NCBI GenBank assembly: GCA_964529415.1
Contig: CAZGWD010000002.1
Coordinates: 62,001 to 126,000, forward strand
Source: CAYMPH01 sp964529415
GTDB taxonomy: Bacteria; Spirochaetota; UBA4802; UBA5550
DNA: 64,000 nt
Direction of reading: 5' to 3'
Below are positions 8,464-18,054 of the stretch, piece after piece. A model generated the notes under the pieces. It made no database searches. It was not told where the DNA came from and saw only the letters and a program-made list of their open reading frames with translations. Made by a program: the position numbers and the translations under genes. How positions within the stretch are numbered: the stretch's first letter is position 1; each line of letters opens with the position of its first letter.

Positions 8464-9645
8464 TTATTCTATGCTTCTTCTGAGGAATGTTGGAATTTCA
8501 AGGTCGCCATTGTCGAATTCTCTTGATCTTTTCATTTCCTTTTCAATATTAAACACGCCGCCGTTTTTTCTTACCTGAGGCTTTTCATTGCTTCCGTCAA
8601 TTAAAGTAAGCGCAGGACCTATCTTTCTGTCATAATCATTGGCGTGGCCGAGAACCGCGTTCATTCCATTTTTGGAAAGCATGTTTTTCTTTTTATCAAA
8701 TCCTGTTGCAATAACCGTAACACGCACTCTTTCATCAAGAGCAGAATCAATGGTTGTACCGAAAATAATATTTGCATCCGGATCAACCTGCCTTGTTATT
8801 AAATCCGTAACCTCGTTAACTTCGTGAAGGGAAAGATCATTGCCGCCTGCGATATTTATCAGAACCGCTTTTGCGCCTTCAATGCTTGTATCTTCAAGAA
8901 GCGGGCTGTTGATTGCCATCTGTGTTGCTTCAAGCGCCTTGTTTTCACCAACTCCGATCCCAACACCCATTAGCGCATCGCCTGTTTCCTTCATTACGGT
9001 TTTCACATCCGCAAAGTCAACATTCACAAGGCCGGTAACCATAATGAGATCAGCTATACCCTGAACGCCCTGACGGAGGATGTCATCTGCAAGCTTGAAC
9101 GCGTCTTCAATTGGAGTTTTTCTGTCGATAATTTTAAGTAGCAGATCATTTGGAATTGTAATGAGAGTGTCTACTTTGGTTTTCAGATTTACTATACCCT
9201 CTTCTGCGCGGGACATTCTTTTTTTACCTTCGGTTCTGAATGGTTTGGTTACTACTCCAACCACGAGAGCGGACTGTTCTTTTGCTATCTCGGCAACAAC
9301 AGGCGCTGCACCTGTTCCTGTTCCGCCTCCCATGCCTGCAGTAATGAAAACCATATCAGCACCCTTGAGAGCTTTCTGGATTTTATCCCTGTCCTCATTT
9401 GCAGCTTCACGCCCCACATCAGGGTTCGCGCCTGCACCGAGTCCGCGCGTCAGCTTGCCTCCGAGCTGAATCTTCACAGGAGCGAGGCTGTCGCGAAGCT
9501 GCTGCGCGTCTGTATTGGCTACAATGAATTCAACGCCCTCCATGCCTGTAGCGATCATTCTGTTTACTGCATTGCAGCCTGCTCCACCGACTCCGATAAC
9601 CTTGATAATCGTGCTGAGCGGCCTTTCTTCCTCTAATTTAAACAT
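8464..9645 (-). CDS. ftsZ: Cell division GTPase FtsZ
   Basis: FtsZ polymerises at mid-cell into the Z-ring that recruits the divisome. The 393-residue protein has the GTP-binding glycine motif GGAGCN (20-25), the tubulin signature GGGTGTGAAP (106-115), the T7 synergy loop NVDFADV (207-213) that completes the neighbour's GTPase site, a variable linker (about 320-378) and a conserved C-terminal peptide DLEIPTFLRRS that binds FtsA. Length is typical. A strong GGGGAGGACG ribosome site precedes the ATG. It is the last gene of the operon, 46 bases after ftsA, and is followed by the intrinsic terminator. Confidence 0.98.
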   Translation of the reverse strand: MFKLEEERPLSTIIKVIGVGGAGCNAVNRMIATGMEGVEFIVANTDAQQLRDSLAPVKIQLGGKLTRGLGAGANPDVGREAANEDRDKIQKALKGADMVFITAGMGGGTGTGAAPVVAEIAKEQSALVVGVVTKPFRTEGKKRMSRAEEGIVNLKTKVDTLITIPNDLLLKIIDRKTPIEDAFKLADDILRQGVQGIADLIMVTGLVNVDFADVKTVMKETGDALMGVGIGVGENKALEATQMAINSPLLEDTSIEGAKAVLINIAGGNDLSLHEVNEVTDLITRQVDPDANIIFGTTIDSALDERVRVTVIATGFDKKKNMLSKNGMNAVLGHANDYDRKIGPALTLIDGSNEKPQVRKNGGVFNIEKEMKRSREFDNGDLEIPTFLRRSIE

Positions 9646-9691
9646 CGTCCTCCCCCCTTACTTTATTATGTCTCATTAGAAATTATAAGAT

Positions 9692-10915
9692 TTAAAGATA
9701 TTCCTCAAACCACTTCTTAACCTTGTCAAAAACGCCGGCCTTTTCCATTTCAAATCTCGGCCTGTTTCTGAACTTGCTCATCTTGATTCCATATTTTAAA
9801 AGCCCCACGCCATTTGCAAACTGAGGTGTGCCCACTACATCCTTTAATCCCACTATATCTCTCGGACTGCCTATGCGGACAGGTATATTCATTACTCTTT
9901 CTGCTGCTTCAACGCATCCATCAAGCATGCTGCCGCCGCCAGTCAAGACCACTCCGGCAGAAAGCATATCCTTCTTGCCGCTCCTGATAAGCTCGTTGTC
10001 AACCATCTCCATGATCTCAGTCATACGAGGGCCGATAATCTGTGTCAGTTCCTGGCGGAAAAGCCTTCTCGGTGCGCGTCCGCCAACTGACGGAACCTCA
10101 ACCATTTCAGTTGCATCAACAAGGTCAAGTGCTGCGCATCCGCTTTTTTTCTTTATCATTTCAGCTGATTCAAAAGGTGTCCGGAGTCCGATAGAAATGT
10201 CGTTTGTTACGTGAATCCCGCCTACGGACAATACGGAAGAATAAGCAACACCGCCTTCAAGGAATACGATAATATCTGTAGTGCCGCCGCCTATGTCAAC
10301 AAGAGCTACTCCAAGCTCCCTTTCATCAGTGCTGAGTACAGCTTCAGCAGTTGCAAGAGGATTGAATACTATATCCTGGTACTGGAAACCGGCCTTGTCC
10401 ACTGCCTTCATCATGTTCTGGAGGCTTGTTACAGCTCCTGTGATTATATGCACTTCAGCCTCAAGCCTTACTCCGCTCATGCCAACAGGATCCTTGATTC
10501 CCTGCTGATCGTCTACAGTGAATTCCTTGGAGAGGACGTGAAGAATTTCCCTGTCAACCGGAATGAGGATTGCCTGGGCCTGCTCAATTACTCTTTTTAC
10601 TTCAACATGGCTGATTGTTCTGTTACGGTTTGTGATTGCTACAACGCCTTTTGAATTTTCGCCCTTGATCTGCTGGCCGCTGATGCCCACGTAAACCCCT
10701 GCAACCTCGTGTCCAGCCATAAGTTCCGCATCTTCAATTGCTTTTTCGATAGATGATGACGTGTTATCAATATTAACGATAACTCCGCTTTTCATTCCCC
10801 TGGATGGAGAAGTTCCAACACCAACAATTTCCACCTGCTTGTTTTCGTTTTCAAAACCGATTACAGCGCAGGTTTTAGTGGTTCCAACATCCAGGCCGAC
10901 TATCATCTCTTCCAT
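9692..10915 (-). CDS. ftsA: Cell division protein FtsA
   Basis: FtsA is the actin-like ATPase that ties FtsZ filaments to the membrane. The 407-residue protein shows the phosphate-1 loop GLDVGTTKT at 7-15, the SHS2 (1C) domain in the next 100 residues, the phosphate-2 region LVDIGGGTTDI, the adenosine motif VLTGGGSML, and a C-terminal amphipathic helix (KVKKWFEEYL) that acts as the membrane tether. It starts 7 bases after the ftsQ stop, with an AAGG site inside the ftsQ end, so the three last genes are co-translated. All expected motifs are intact. Confidence 0.97.
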   Translation of the reverse strand: MEEMIVGLDVGTTKTCAVIGFENENKQVEIVGVGTSPSRGMKSGVIVNIDNTSSSIEKAIEDAELMAGHEVAGVYVGISGQQIKGENSKGVVAITNRNRTISHVEVKRVIEQAQAILIPVDREILHVLSKEFTVDDQQGIKDPVGMSGVRLEAEVHIITGAVTSLQNMMKAVDKAGFQYQDIVFNPLATAEAVLSTDERELGVALVDIGGGTTDIIVFLEGGVAYSSVLSVGGIHVTNDISIGLRTPFESAEMIKKKSGCAALDLVDATEMVEVPSVGGRAPRRLFRQELTQIIGPRMTEIMEMVDNELIRSGKKDMLSAGVVLTGGGSMLDGCVEAAERVMNIPVRIGSPRDIVGLKDVVGTPQFANGVGLLKYGIKMSKFRNRPRFEMEKAGVFDKVKKWFEEYL

Positions 10916-10922
10916 AGTTCCG

Positions 10923-11621
10923 TTACCTTATAACCACTGCATCAGTCCTGAGATCAACCATTTCAGGATTGCGTTTGATTCTGTCCATGTACCCTGCAGT
11001 AAATTTCAATTTGATAAAATTCATATACCCGCTGTTTATTTTAAAAAGTGTTCTTCTGCCTTTTAGAACAACATTCAGGCTTCCGTCGCTGTTAATTTTT
11101 ATTTCGTCAAGATCGCCATAAATCGGATCGTTCTTTTTTAACTGCTCAAGCATCCGGTTTATATTTTTCACCCTGATAGAAAGAGTTCCCCCTGCTGCAT
11201 CCTTCTCGTCAATTATCACAAGAGGAAATCCGGCTGAATAAACCCTTCCGGCTGATATCGGTCTGAAATTCAAATCTGTTTCAAACGGTATCAGTCTGCC
11301 TCCCCTGGATATTGCCAGGAGCATAACCGGTTTTTTTTCCTTAATTTCAACGATCAAACGTTCATTTGATTCACTGACATTAAAACTTTCTATGTAAGGT
11401 TCTTCTGCTAATACCCTGTTTAATGAATCCATGCTGACTGAAATGATACCGTTTTCCGATTTCACCTTTGTTCTTCCGAACAGTTCATATTTCGAAAGAT
11501 ACTCAAGTCCGCGGAATTCAATTGCTCTAACCTTGCGTATATTATCAGCACCGATCGCAATGTCAAGACATATTATGTCTACAAGGAAAAAGATTATTAA
11601 TTTTATTAATTTTTTTTCCAT
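10923..11621 (-). CDS. ftsQ: Cell division protein FtsQ (POTRA domain)
   Basis: FtsQ is a bitopic inner-membrane protein that joins early and late divisome proteins through FtsB and FtsL. This 232-residue protein has an N-terminal hydrophobic segment (about 6-24), a POTRA-like domain (about 28-100, with IEFRGLEYLSKYELF) and a beta domain to the C-terminus. The cytoplasmic tail is only 5 residues, much shorter than in E. coli. Position between murC and ftsA supports the call; sequence similarity alone is modest. No good ribosome site lies next to the ATG; a GGGAG is about 40 bases upstream with an AT-rich repeat between, so the start is uncertain. Confidence 0.8.
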   Translation of the reverse strand: MEKKLIKLIIFFLVDIICLDIAIGADNIRKVRAIEFRGLEYLSKYELFGRTKVKSENGIISVSMDSLNRVLAEEPYIESFNVSESNERLIVEIKEKKPVMLLAISRGGRLIPFETDLNFRPISAGRVYSAGFPLVIIDEKDAAGGTLSIRVKNINRMLEQLKKNDPIYGDLDEIKINSDGSLNVVLKGRRTLFKINSGYMNFIKLKFTAGYMDRIKRNPEMVDLRTDAVVIR

Positions 11622-11679
11622 TTCAATTAATCTTTATTAATAAAAATTAATTTTTATTAATAAATTTCTCCCTTTGATT

Positions 11680-11775
11680 GCCCCCTGCCCCCCATAGGGG
11701 GCACGTGATAAACAATTATTGCTAATGCAATCTAATATTATTTCTCACAAACGCCCCCTCTGGGGGACGGGGGGG
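11680..11775. repeat. GC-rich inverted-repeat intergenic element, copy A
   Basis: A left end at 11680-11705 (GCCCCCTGCCCCCC then AGGGGGCACG) and a right end at 11751-11775 (ACGCCCCCTC then GGGGGACGGGGGG) are inverted copies of each other around a short AT-rich core. Each end is itself a C-run/G-run hairpin. Copies B and C of the same design lie at 39173-39423 and 42331-42533. This copy sits between murC and ftsQ, inside the dcw operon. Confidence 0.75.
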
Positions 11776-11784
11776 AAAATCATT

Positions 11785-13152
11785 TTATCTTCCAAGTTCA
11801 TCTAAAATTTTTCTGCCGGCTTTATAAATATCACCTGCACCGAGAGTCAGGATCAGGTCTCCGCTTTTTGCCTTTGCAAGAACCCTTGCAGGTATATCTT
11901 CAAACCTGCTGATTATCTCAACGCTGCGCCCCTCGTGCTTCATTATTGAATCCTGAATCAGTTTTGAGGAAACACCCTCTATTGGTTTTTCACCTGCAGG
12001 ATAAATTTCCGCCAGAAAAAGCTCATCAGCATTTGAAAAGCTCTGGCCGAAATCATCCCAGAGAAGCCCGGTTCTTGAATACCTGTGAGGCTGAAAAATC
12101 ACAAGCACGCGCCTGCCGATTTTTTTTATCGCTTTAAGAGTTGCGCGCACCTCTGTAGGATGATGCCCGTAATCATCATATACCGCAATTCCTCCGCCTT
12201 CTCCTATTTTTTCAATTCTTCTGCCGACTCCGCTGAATGACGCAAGTCCGCACCTGATTGCCTCATACTCAAGTCCAAGATCAACTGCAACTGCTATAAC
12301 AGCAAGCGCGTTCAGAACATTATGCCTGCCAAGAAGATTTATTTCAAAAACACCGATTTTTGAATTTTTAAAATACGCGGTGAATTTTGTTTTTGCTTCA
12401 GAAAACTCTACGCAGTCCGCCCTGAAATCTGAATCATCAGAGAAACCGTAGGTAAAATACGGCCTTTCCACAAGAGGCAGAAGTTCTCTGATAATATTAT
12501 CATCAATGCATAAAGCGGAAAAACCGTAAAAAGGAATATTATTTATATATTTCAGGAATGCATCTTTCAGCCCCTCAAAATATTTGTAATGGTCAAGGTG
12601 GTCAGCGTCAATGTTTGTAACCACGCCGATTGTCGGAAAAAGATTCAGAAAAGTTCCATCGGACTCATCAGCCTCAAAAACAATATAATCCCCTTCGCCA
12701 GTTCTCGCATTGGATTCAAAATTAAAAACCTTGCCCCCGATAACAGCAGTGGGATTCATGCCGCAGTGATAAAGAACATACGCCATAATTGAAGAGGTTG
12801 TGGTTTTCCCGTGAGTGCCTGCAACTCCGATTCCGTGCTTTAGGCGCACAAGTTCTGCAAGCATCTCCGAGCGGTGAATTATCGGTATGCCTCTTTTCCT
12901 TGCTTCAATAATTTCCGGATTATTCAGATCAATGGCGCTCGATGTGACCACAACATTGTAATCCTGGATGTTCGAAACATAATGACCAATGTAAATCCTC
13001 GCACCCAGCTTCTCAAGCATACGCGTCTGCTCAGATTCATGAAGATCCGAGCCTGAAACTTCATAACCCATATCAATCAGGATTCCTGCAATACCGCTCA
13101 TCCCTATTCCGCCTATTCCAATAAAATGCATTTTTTTTGATTTTCTGAACAA
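11785..13152 (-). CDS. murC: UDP-N-acetylmuramate--L-alanine ligase
   Basis: MurC adds L-Ala to UDP-MurNAc in the cytoplasm, the first step of stem-peptide synthesis. The 455-residue protein has the N-terminal Rossmann motif GIGGIGMSG (about 12-20), the ATP-binding loop GTHGKTTT (about 113-120), and the central and C-terminal Mur ligase domains (DDYGHHPTE, FQPHRYSRT). The start is a TTG at 13152, supported by GGAG 8 bases upstream; the ATG 7 codons later has no ribosome site. It is separated from murG by about 137 bases, and the genes murB and ddl that often follow murC are not here. Confidence 0.97.
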   Translation of the reverse strand: MFRKSKKMHFIGIGGIGMSGIAGILIDMGYEVSGSDLHESEQTRMLEKLGARIYIGHYVSNIQDYNVVVTSSAIDLNNPEIIEARKRGIPIIHRSEMLAELVRLKHGIGVAGTHGKTTTSSIMAYVLYHCGMNPTAVIGGKVFNFESNARTGEGDYIVFEADESDGTFLNLFPTIGVVTNIDADHLDHYKYFEGLKDAFLKYINNIPFYGFSALCIDDNIIRELLPLVERPYFTYGFSDDSDFRADCVEFSEAKTKFTAYFKNSKIGVFEINLLGRHNVLNALAVIAVAVDLGLEYEAIRCGLASFSGVGRRIEKIGEGGGIAVYDDYGHHPTEVRATLKAIKKIGRRVLVIFQPHRYSRTGLLWDDFGQSFSNADELFLAEIYPAGEKPIEGVSSKLIQDSIMKHEGRSVEIISRFEDIPARVLAKAKSGDLILTLGAGDIYKAGRKILDELGR

Positions 13153-13289
13153 GATTATTTCTCCATATAAAGCGCGATGCGCAATTTTATTTATTTCTTA
13201 ACGAATTTAAGGCCGGTTTCAAAAACTAAAGTTTTTTCCACAGCGCCTTAGTGCATTTAAGGGAAAAACCTGCATTTTTCATCTAAAAT

Positions 13290-14414
13290 TTATGATAAAT
13301 GCTGGTTTTTATTACCGCCCTTAATAATATTCGACACTATAACTTCAGCAGCATCTTTTTTTGATATATTAAATGCCTTGTCGGACATTTTCTTCAGCAG
13401 TCTGTCATTTCCGAGAATTGAAAAAAGCGTCTTAACAAGATTTTCCTCAAAAGACTCATCTTCCATAATTTTAACTGCAGCTCCGGCAGATACAAAAGCG
13501 TCGGCATTTTTATTCTGATGATCGAGTGCTGCAAAAGGATATGGAATAAGAATGGATGGAATGCCGAATGTAGCAAGCTCCATCATTACACCTGCACCGG
13601 CCCTGCTAACAGCAATATCCGCAGCCTTATAGCTCAAGCCTACATTTTCAATGTACGGAGAAAGATAAACTGATCCTGCATCAGCGCCCTCCTGAAGTAT
13701 TGACTTGAATTTTTCATAGGAATAGGCTCCTGCACTCCATATAATTCCGATTCCATCAAACTGATCCTGATGCTTTTTCTTTATATTAAAAATTGTTTCA
13801 TTCAGCTTCATGGATCCCTGGCTTCCGCCAATTACAAGTATTACTTTTTTCGCGTGACTCATGTGAAAAGCTTTTTTGGCATCCGCTTTTTTATCTGATG
13901 TCAAAACGCTTGTTCTGATAGGATTTCCTGCGCACATCAGCTTGCCTGGAAATTTCAAATAGGGTCTTGATTCCTCGAAGGTTCCATACACAGCATCAGC
14001 GTATTTTTCGAACATTGAAGTCACCCTGCCCGGGATTACATTCTGTTCGCAGAGATATATGGAAATTTTTTTAAATTTTGCAGCAAGCAGTGCAGGAGCA
14101 GAAACATATCCTCCCATGCCGATTACAGCACTCACATTATTCTTCTTTATAATTCTTACAGCAGTGAATACTGCTGCAAAAAAACTTATTACAAAAAACG
14201 GCAGCTTAAATATATTTCGCGTAATCGAAGGAGCGCCATATAGAAATAAATCCGCATCATCAATTTCCTTAAACAGGGAAAACTTTTTATCTTTTTTCCC
14301 GGAAAGATAAAGCGCCTGAACATTCTGCCTTTTGAATTCCCTGTAAATTGCAATTCCAGGGCTGATGTGCCCCCCTGTTCCTCCGCCGACAATTAAAACT
14401 TTTCCTGTTATCAC
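13290..14414 (-). CDS. murG: UDP-GlcNAc--lipid I N-acetylglucosaminyltransferase MurG
   Basis: MurG is a peripheral inner-membrane GT-B glycosyltransferase (GT28) that converts lipid I to lipid II. The 374-residue protein has the G-loop GGGTGGH near the N-terminus (10-16), the hydrophobic membrane-docking patch, and the C-domain motifs GGSQGS and SRAGAGVMMELATFGIPSIL, which contact UDP-GlcNAc. It starts with GTG directly after the ftsW stop TAA, using GAGGG in the ftsW end as ribosome site, so translation of the two is coupled. Confidence 0.97.
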   Translation of the reverse strand: MITGKVLIVGGGTGGHISPGIAIYREFKRQNVQALYLSGKKDKKFSLFKEIDDADLFLYGAPSITRNIFKLPFFVISFFAAVFTAVRIIKKNNVSAVIGMGGYVSAPALLAAKFKKISIYLCEQNVIPGRVTSMFEKYADAVYGTFEESRPYLKFPGKLMCAGNPIRTSVLTSDKKADAKKAFHMSHAKKVILVIGGSQGSMKLNETIFNIKKKHQDQFDGIGIIWSAGAYSYEKFKSILQEGADAGSVYLSPYIENVGLSYKAADIAVSRAGAGVMMELATFGIPSILIPYPFAALDHQNKNADAFVSAGAAVKIMEDESFEENLVKTLFSILGNDRLLKKMSDKAFNISKKDAAEVIVSNIIKGGNKNQHLS

Positions 14415-15566
14415 TTATATACCCTCTTTTCCGTATTTAAATCCATCCAGCGCCGCTTCCCTGTAACGGGAAATGTTCAGAAGAATTCCGCACGCAATCA
14501 TGCTGCAGAGCAATGATGATCCTCCGTAGCTTATAAATGGAAGAGGAATTCCCGTAGTAGGCAGACTTCCGCTGACTACTGCAATATTGATAAAAGCCTG
14601 AACTGTAATCATGAGGCTGAGCCCGATAGCAAGCAGCCTTCCGAAATCATCCGGAGCTCCGATTGCAATTATAAATCCTCTCCAAAGAAATGATCCGTAT
14701 ATAAAAATTAAAAAAATAGTTCCAATAAAACCCGTCTCTTCTGCAATTACAGCAAAAATAAAGTCTGTATGAGGCTCAGGAAGCCTTACTATTTTCTGGG
14801 TGCCTGAACCGAGCCCTGTACCGAAAAATCCGCCTTTTTTAAATGCAATGAAAGACTGTATAATATGATAGCCTATTCCGAATCTGTCCTTCCAAGGATC
14901 AACATACGCAAGTATTCTTTCCCATCTGTAAGTCACCTGATATACAAGGAGATAAAAAGCCGGAACGCTGATCATAAACAGCGTGAGCAGATAAAAAAAC
15001 GGGAAGCCGGATACAAACAGAATAAAAACCGAAACGAAAAGAAGATCAATACCTGTCCCGAAATCCGGCTGCAGCATTATAAGAATAAAAATCAACGCAA
15101 TGATCAGCATGGGTATGAGCAGCTGAACAACGTGATTGCCTCGTGTCTCTGATGAAAAAACTTTAACAAGATAAATAACCATAAATAGCTTAACAAACTC
15201 TGAAGGCTGCATTGTAAAAGGTCCGAGAGCGATCCATCTTGTTGAGCCTTTAACGCTGTGGCCCACGCCTGGAATCAGAACTATAACGAGAAGAATAACA
15301 GACAGAAGTATCATAAGCTTGGTATGCCTGAGATATATCCTGTAATCTATCTCCTGAAAAATAATCATTGCAGCAAGGCCTATCACAAACCAGATCAGCT
15401 GCCTCTTTAAAAAATAAAAAGAATCTCCGAATACTTTCAGTGCGTATACTGCGCTCGCACTGTAGCTCATTGCGATTCCTGTACCGATTAAAACGAAAAT
15501 TATAATGAACAGATAAAGATCCGGCTCGCCCTTTCTCCTGGTATCAATGAGGGATTTCATGTCCAT
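14415..15566 (-). CDS. ftsW: SEDS family septal peptidoglycan glycosyltransferase FtsW
   Basis: FtsW polymerises lipid II at the septum and normally works with the transpeptidase FtsI. The 383-residue protein has about ten membrane helices and SEDS signatures, such as GLGSGTQKIVRLPEPHTDF, which carries the catalytic region, AEETGFIG, and the C-terminal TGIPLPFISYGGSS. Its ATG lies inside the last codons of murD (10-base overlap). RodA is the alternative, but the dcw position makes FtsW the better call. The cognate FtsI is not encoded in this cluster, so it must be supplied from elsewhere. Confidence 0.95.
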   Translation of the reverse strand: MDMKSLIDTRRKGEPDLYLFIIIFVLIGTGIAMSYSASAVYALKVFGDSFYFLKRQLIWFVIGLAAMIIFQEIDYRIYLRHTKLMILLSVILLVIVLIPGVGHSVKGSTRWIALGPFTMQPSEFVKLFMVIYLVKVFSSETRGNHVVQLLIPMLIIALIFILIMLQPDFGTGIDLLFVSVFILFVSGFPFFYLLTLFMISVPAFYLLVYQVTYRWERILAYVDPWKDRFGIGYHIIQSFIAFKKGGFFGTGLGSGTQKIVRLPEPHTDFIFAVIAEETGFIGTIFLIFIYGSFLWRGFIIAIGAPDDFGRLLAIGLSLMITVQAFINIAVVSGSLPTTGIPLPFISYGGSSLLCSMIACGILLNISRYREAALDGFKYGKEGI

Positions 15567-16945
15567 AAAAGTTTACCGCTTTTCAGATTCCCGTATGATT
15601 CCTTGAAAGCGCGTCCGCGCTCCTCGAAATTTTTAAACATGTCAAATGACGCGCACGCAGGTGACAGAAGAATTGAATCTCCTTTCTCGCTGATCTTCAT
15701 GGACAAAACAACTGCTTCATCAAGACTCTTTGCATCAGCAGGCTTAAACTCGCTGAATATTTTTGAAAAATCATCCGTGGATTCCCCGATTAAAACAAGT
15801 CCTTTCACCTTTTCCTTCATTAAAGGAATAAGCCTGCTGTAGTCATCACCCTTTGTAACTCCGCCTAAAATGAGAATGCCTTTGCTTTTTAGGCTCTTCA
15901 AAGCCATCTGAACAGCGCCTACAGTCGTAGCCTTTGAATCATTGATAAAAATTCTGCCTTCAAACTCGCCCACCTTTTCAACCCTGTGCTCAAGTCCTTT
16001 AAACGAGTAACATGCATCTGCTATTTTTTCAAAATCCGCTGCAATGCCCTTTTTATTCAGAATTGAATTCACCATTAAAACAGCAGCCATTATATTCTGG
16101 ATATTATGAAGCCCGAAAATGTTCAACCGCGATGTATCTATAACTTTAAATGCAGAGCCTTTGTGATTCATAAAAACAAAACCGTTTTCATAATAAGCAT
16201 CAGCATTTTTATCTTTCAGAGAAAAACCGAGAGCTTGTGAATTTACTCTTTTAAAATTCGCATTGAGCGTATCATCATCAGCATTATATATGAAGTAATC
16301 ATCTGCAGTCTGATTCATGGTTATCCTGAACTTAGCCTCGAAGTATTCGTTCATATCCGCATACCTGTCAAGGTGATCAGGGGTTACATTCAGGAACGAA
16401 CACACATCCGGACGGAACGCATCAATCGTTTCAAGCTGATACGATGAAAGCTCAACAACAGAAACTGTTTCTTCACTGGTTTTGCCCACAAGTGAAACAA
16501 GAGGTATTCCAATATTACCGCCTACAATAGAATCAATTCCGATTTTCTCTAAAATATGACCTGTGAGTACTGTTGTTGTTGACTTGCCGTCTGTTCCTGT
16601 AATAGCAATTATCTTTCCCTGCATATTTTCATAAGCAAGTTCGATTTCAGCAATAACACGTATTCCCTTTTTAACAGCTTCTTTTATGAGAGGTATGGAC
16701 TTTGGAACACCCGGGCTTAAAACAATAAGATCGAATCCGGCATCAAGAATTTCCGGGTTCTGGTTTCCGAGAATGAGCTTAACATTTTTATTAAGCTTAG
16801 CGATAGTATCAGCCAGCTCTTCTTTGCTTTTTGAATCTGAAACAGAAACGTCCTTTCCCCTTTCAGAGAGAAAATTTGCAGCAGCAAGCCCTGACCTGTA
16901 CCCGAGGCCCACGATTAAAATTCTCTCCTGTTTTTTTACTGTCAT
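15557..16945 (-). CDS. murD: UDP-N-acetylmuramoylalanine--D-glutamate ligase
   Basis: MurD adds D-Glu to UDP-MurNAc-L-Ala. The 462-residue protein has an N-terminal UDP-binding domain (GLGYRSGLAAANFL), the ATP-binding loop GTDGKSTT (an accepted variant of GTNGKST), the central motif NVTPDHLDRY, and the C-terminal NDSKATT motif that is typical of MurD. It lies 23 bases after mraY and overlaps ftsW by 10 bases. Nothing suggests loss of function. Confidence 0.97.
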   Translation of the reverse strand: MTVKKQERILIVGLGYRSGLAAANFLSERGKDVSVSDSKSKEELADTIAKLNKNVKLILGNQNPEILDAGFDLIVLSPGVPKSIPLIKEAVKKGIRVIAEIELAYENMQGKIIAITGTDGKSTTTVLTGHILEKIGIDSIVGGNIGIPLVSLVGKTSEETVSVVELSSYQLETIDAFRPDVCSFLNVTPDHLDRYADMNEYFEAKFRITMNQTADDYFIYNADDDTLNANFKRVNSQALGFSLKDKNADAYYENGFVFMNHKGSAFKVIDTSRLNIFGLHNIQNIMAAVLMVNSILNKKGIAADFEKIADACYSFKGLEHRVEKVGEFEGRIFINDSKATTVGAVQMALKSLKSKGILILGGVTKGDDYSRLIPLMKEKVKGLVLIGESTDDFSKIFSEFKPADAKSLDEAVVLSMKISEKGDSILLSPACASFDMFKNFEERGRAFKESYGNLKSGKLLWT

Positions 16946-16968
16946 TTAAAACCCGGTATTAAAATAAA

Positions 16969-18054
16969 TTAAAGTATTTTAAGGGAACTCAGCCCCAGTA
17001 TCGCAAGAACAATACCCACAATCCACATCCTCACTACAACCTTCTGTTCCGGCCAGCCAGAAAGCTCAAAGTGGTGGTGAATTGGAGCCATTTTAAAAAC
17101 CCGCTTGCCCCTGAGCTTGAAAGACGCAACCTGTATTATTACAGAAGCAACCTCGATTACGAATATACCGCCCACTACAAACAGAAAAATTTCTTTTTTT
17201 ATCATTAATGCAACAGTGCCCAGAATTCCGCCAAGCGCGAGAGAGCCGGTGTCTCCCATAAACACTGATGCAGGATTGCTGTTAAACCAGAGAAATCCGA
17301 GACACGCGCCCGATAGCGCTGCCATAAAAACAGTAAGCTCTGCAGCGTGAGGTATATACGGAATGCGGAGATACGCAGCTAAATTTTTATGGCCTGTAAG
17401 ATATGTCATTATAGCAAGTGTAATTGCAACAAAAAGAACATTGCCAACAGCAAGACCGTCAAGTCCGTCTGTGAGATTAACTGCATTTGAAAATCCTATT
17501 ATATACACTATGGAAAAAACTACCCAGAGCCAGCCCATATCAATAATCGCTTCATTTATAAATGGAACAAAAAGATTGGTTGAATGCAGGCTGTTCGATG
17601 GAAATATATATATAACAGCTGATACGAGGAAAGCTGTAAAAAACTGAACCATAAGTTTGGTTCTCGCTTTAAGGCCTGCTTTTTTCTTTTTAACTGTTTT
17701 GATGTAATCATCAGCAAAGCCGAGCCCTGTGAGTATAAGCGCGGCTGCTATCAGAAGAACAAGATAATGATTGGTAAAATTCCCCCATAAAGCTGTTGAT
17801 ATAACCACAGATCCTATTATTAATATGCCTCCCATTGTCGGGGTACCGGCTTTTGATTTATGGCTTTCCGGACCGAGCTCCCTGATCTCCTCCCTGAGTT
17901 TCAGATACTTGAGCCACTTTATTAAAATGGTTCCGAAAATCAGGACTATCAGCAGAGCTGTAAGAGCCGCATATGCTGATCTGAAAGTGATATACCGGAA
18001 AAGATTCAGATAGGAAACGTATTCCTTTAAAGGAAGTATAAAATGATAAAACAT
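16969..18054 (-). CDS. mraY: Phospho-MurNAc-pentapeptide translocase MraY
   Basis: MraY transfers phospho-MurNAc-pentapeptide to undecaprenyl phosphate, making lipid I in the inner membrane. The 361-residue protein has about ten membrane helices and all signature motifs: GFADDYIK with the catalytic aspartates, NLTDGLDGLA, and PIHHHFE near the C-terminus. Its ATG shares a base with the murF stop (TAATG), so translation is coupled. Length and motifs are typical of the family. Confidence 0.98.
   Translation of the reverse strand: MFYHFILPLKEYVSYLNLFRYITFRSAYAALTALLIVLIFGTILIKWLKYLKLREEIRELGPESHKSKAGTPTMGGILIIGSVVISTALWGNFTNHYLVLLIAAALILTGLGFADDYIKTVKKKKAGLKARTKLMVQFFTAFLVSAVIYIFPSNSLHSTNLFVPFINEAIIDMGWLWVVFSIVYIIGFSNAVNLTDGLDGLAVGNVLFVAITLAIMTYLTGHKNLAAYLRIPYIPHAAELTVFMAALSGACLGFLWFNSNPASVFMGDTGSLALGGILGTVALMIKKEIFLFVVGGIFVIEVASVIIQVASFKLRGKRVFKMAPIHHHFELSGWPEQKVVVRMWIVGIVLAILGLSSLKIL

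Noticed and set aside
10211..10654. 147-codon + strand frame over ftsA
   Set aside because: It is a shadow of the intact ftsA gene, as are the frames at 9080-9469 (over ftsZ) and 20085-20270 (over murE).
11680..11775. Intrinsic terminator after murC
   Set aside because: The GC hairpins have no T-run, and ftsQ-ftsA-ftsZ continue the operon; the same structure recurs elsewhere as a repeat element.
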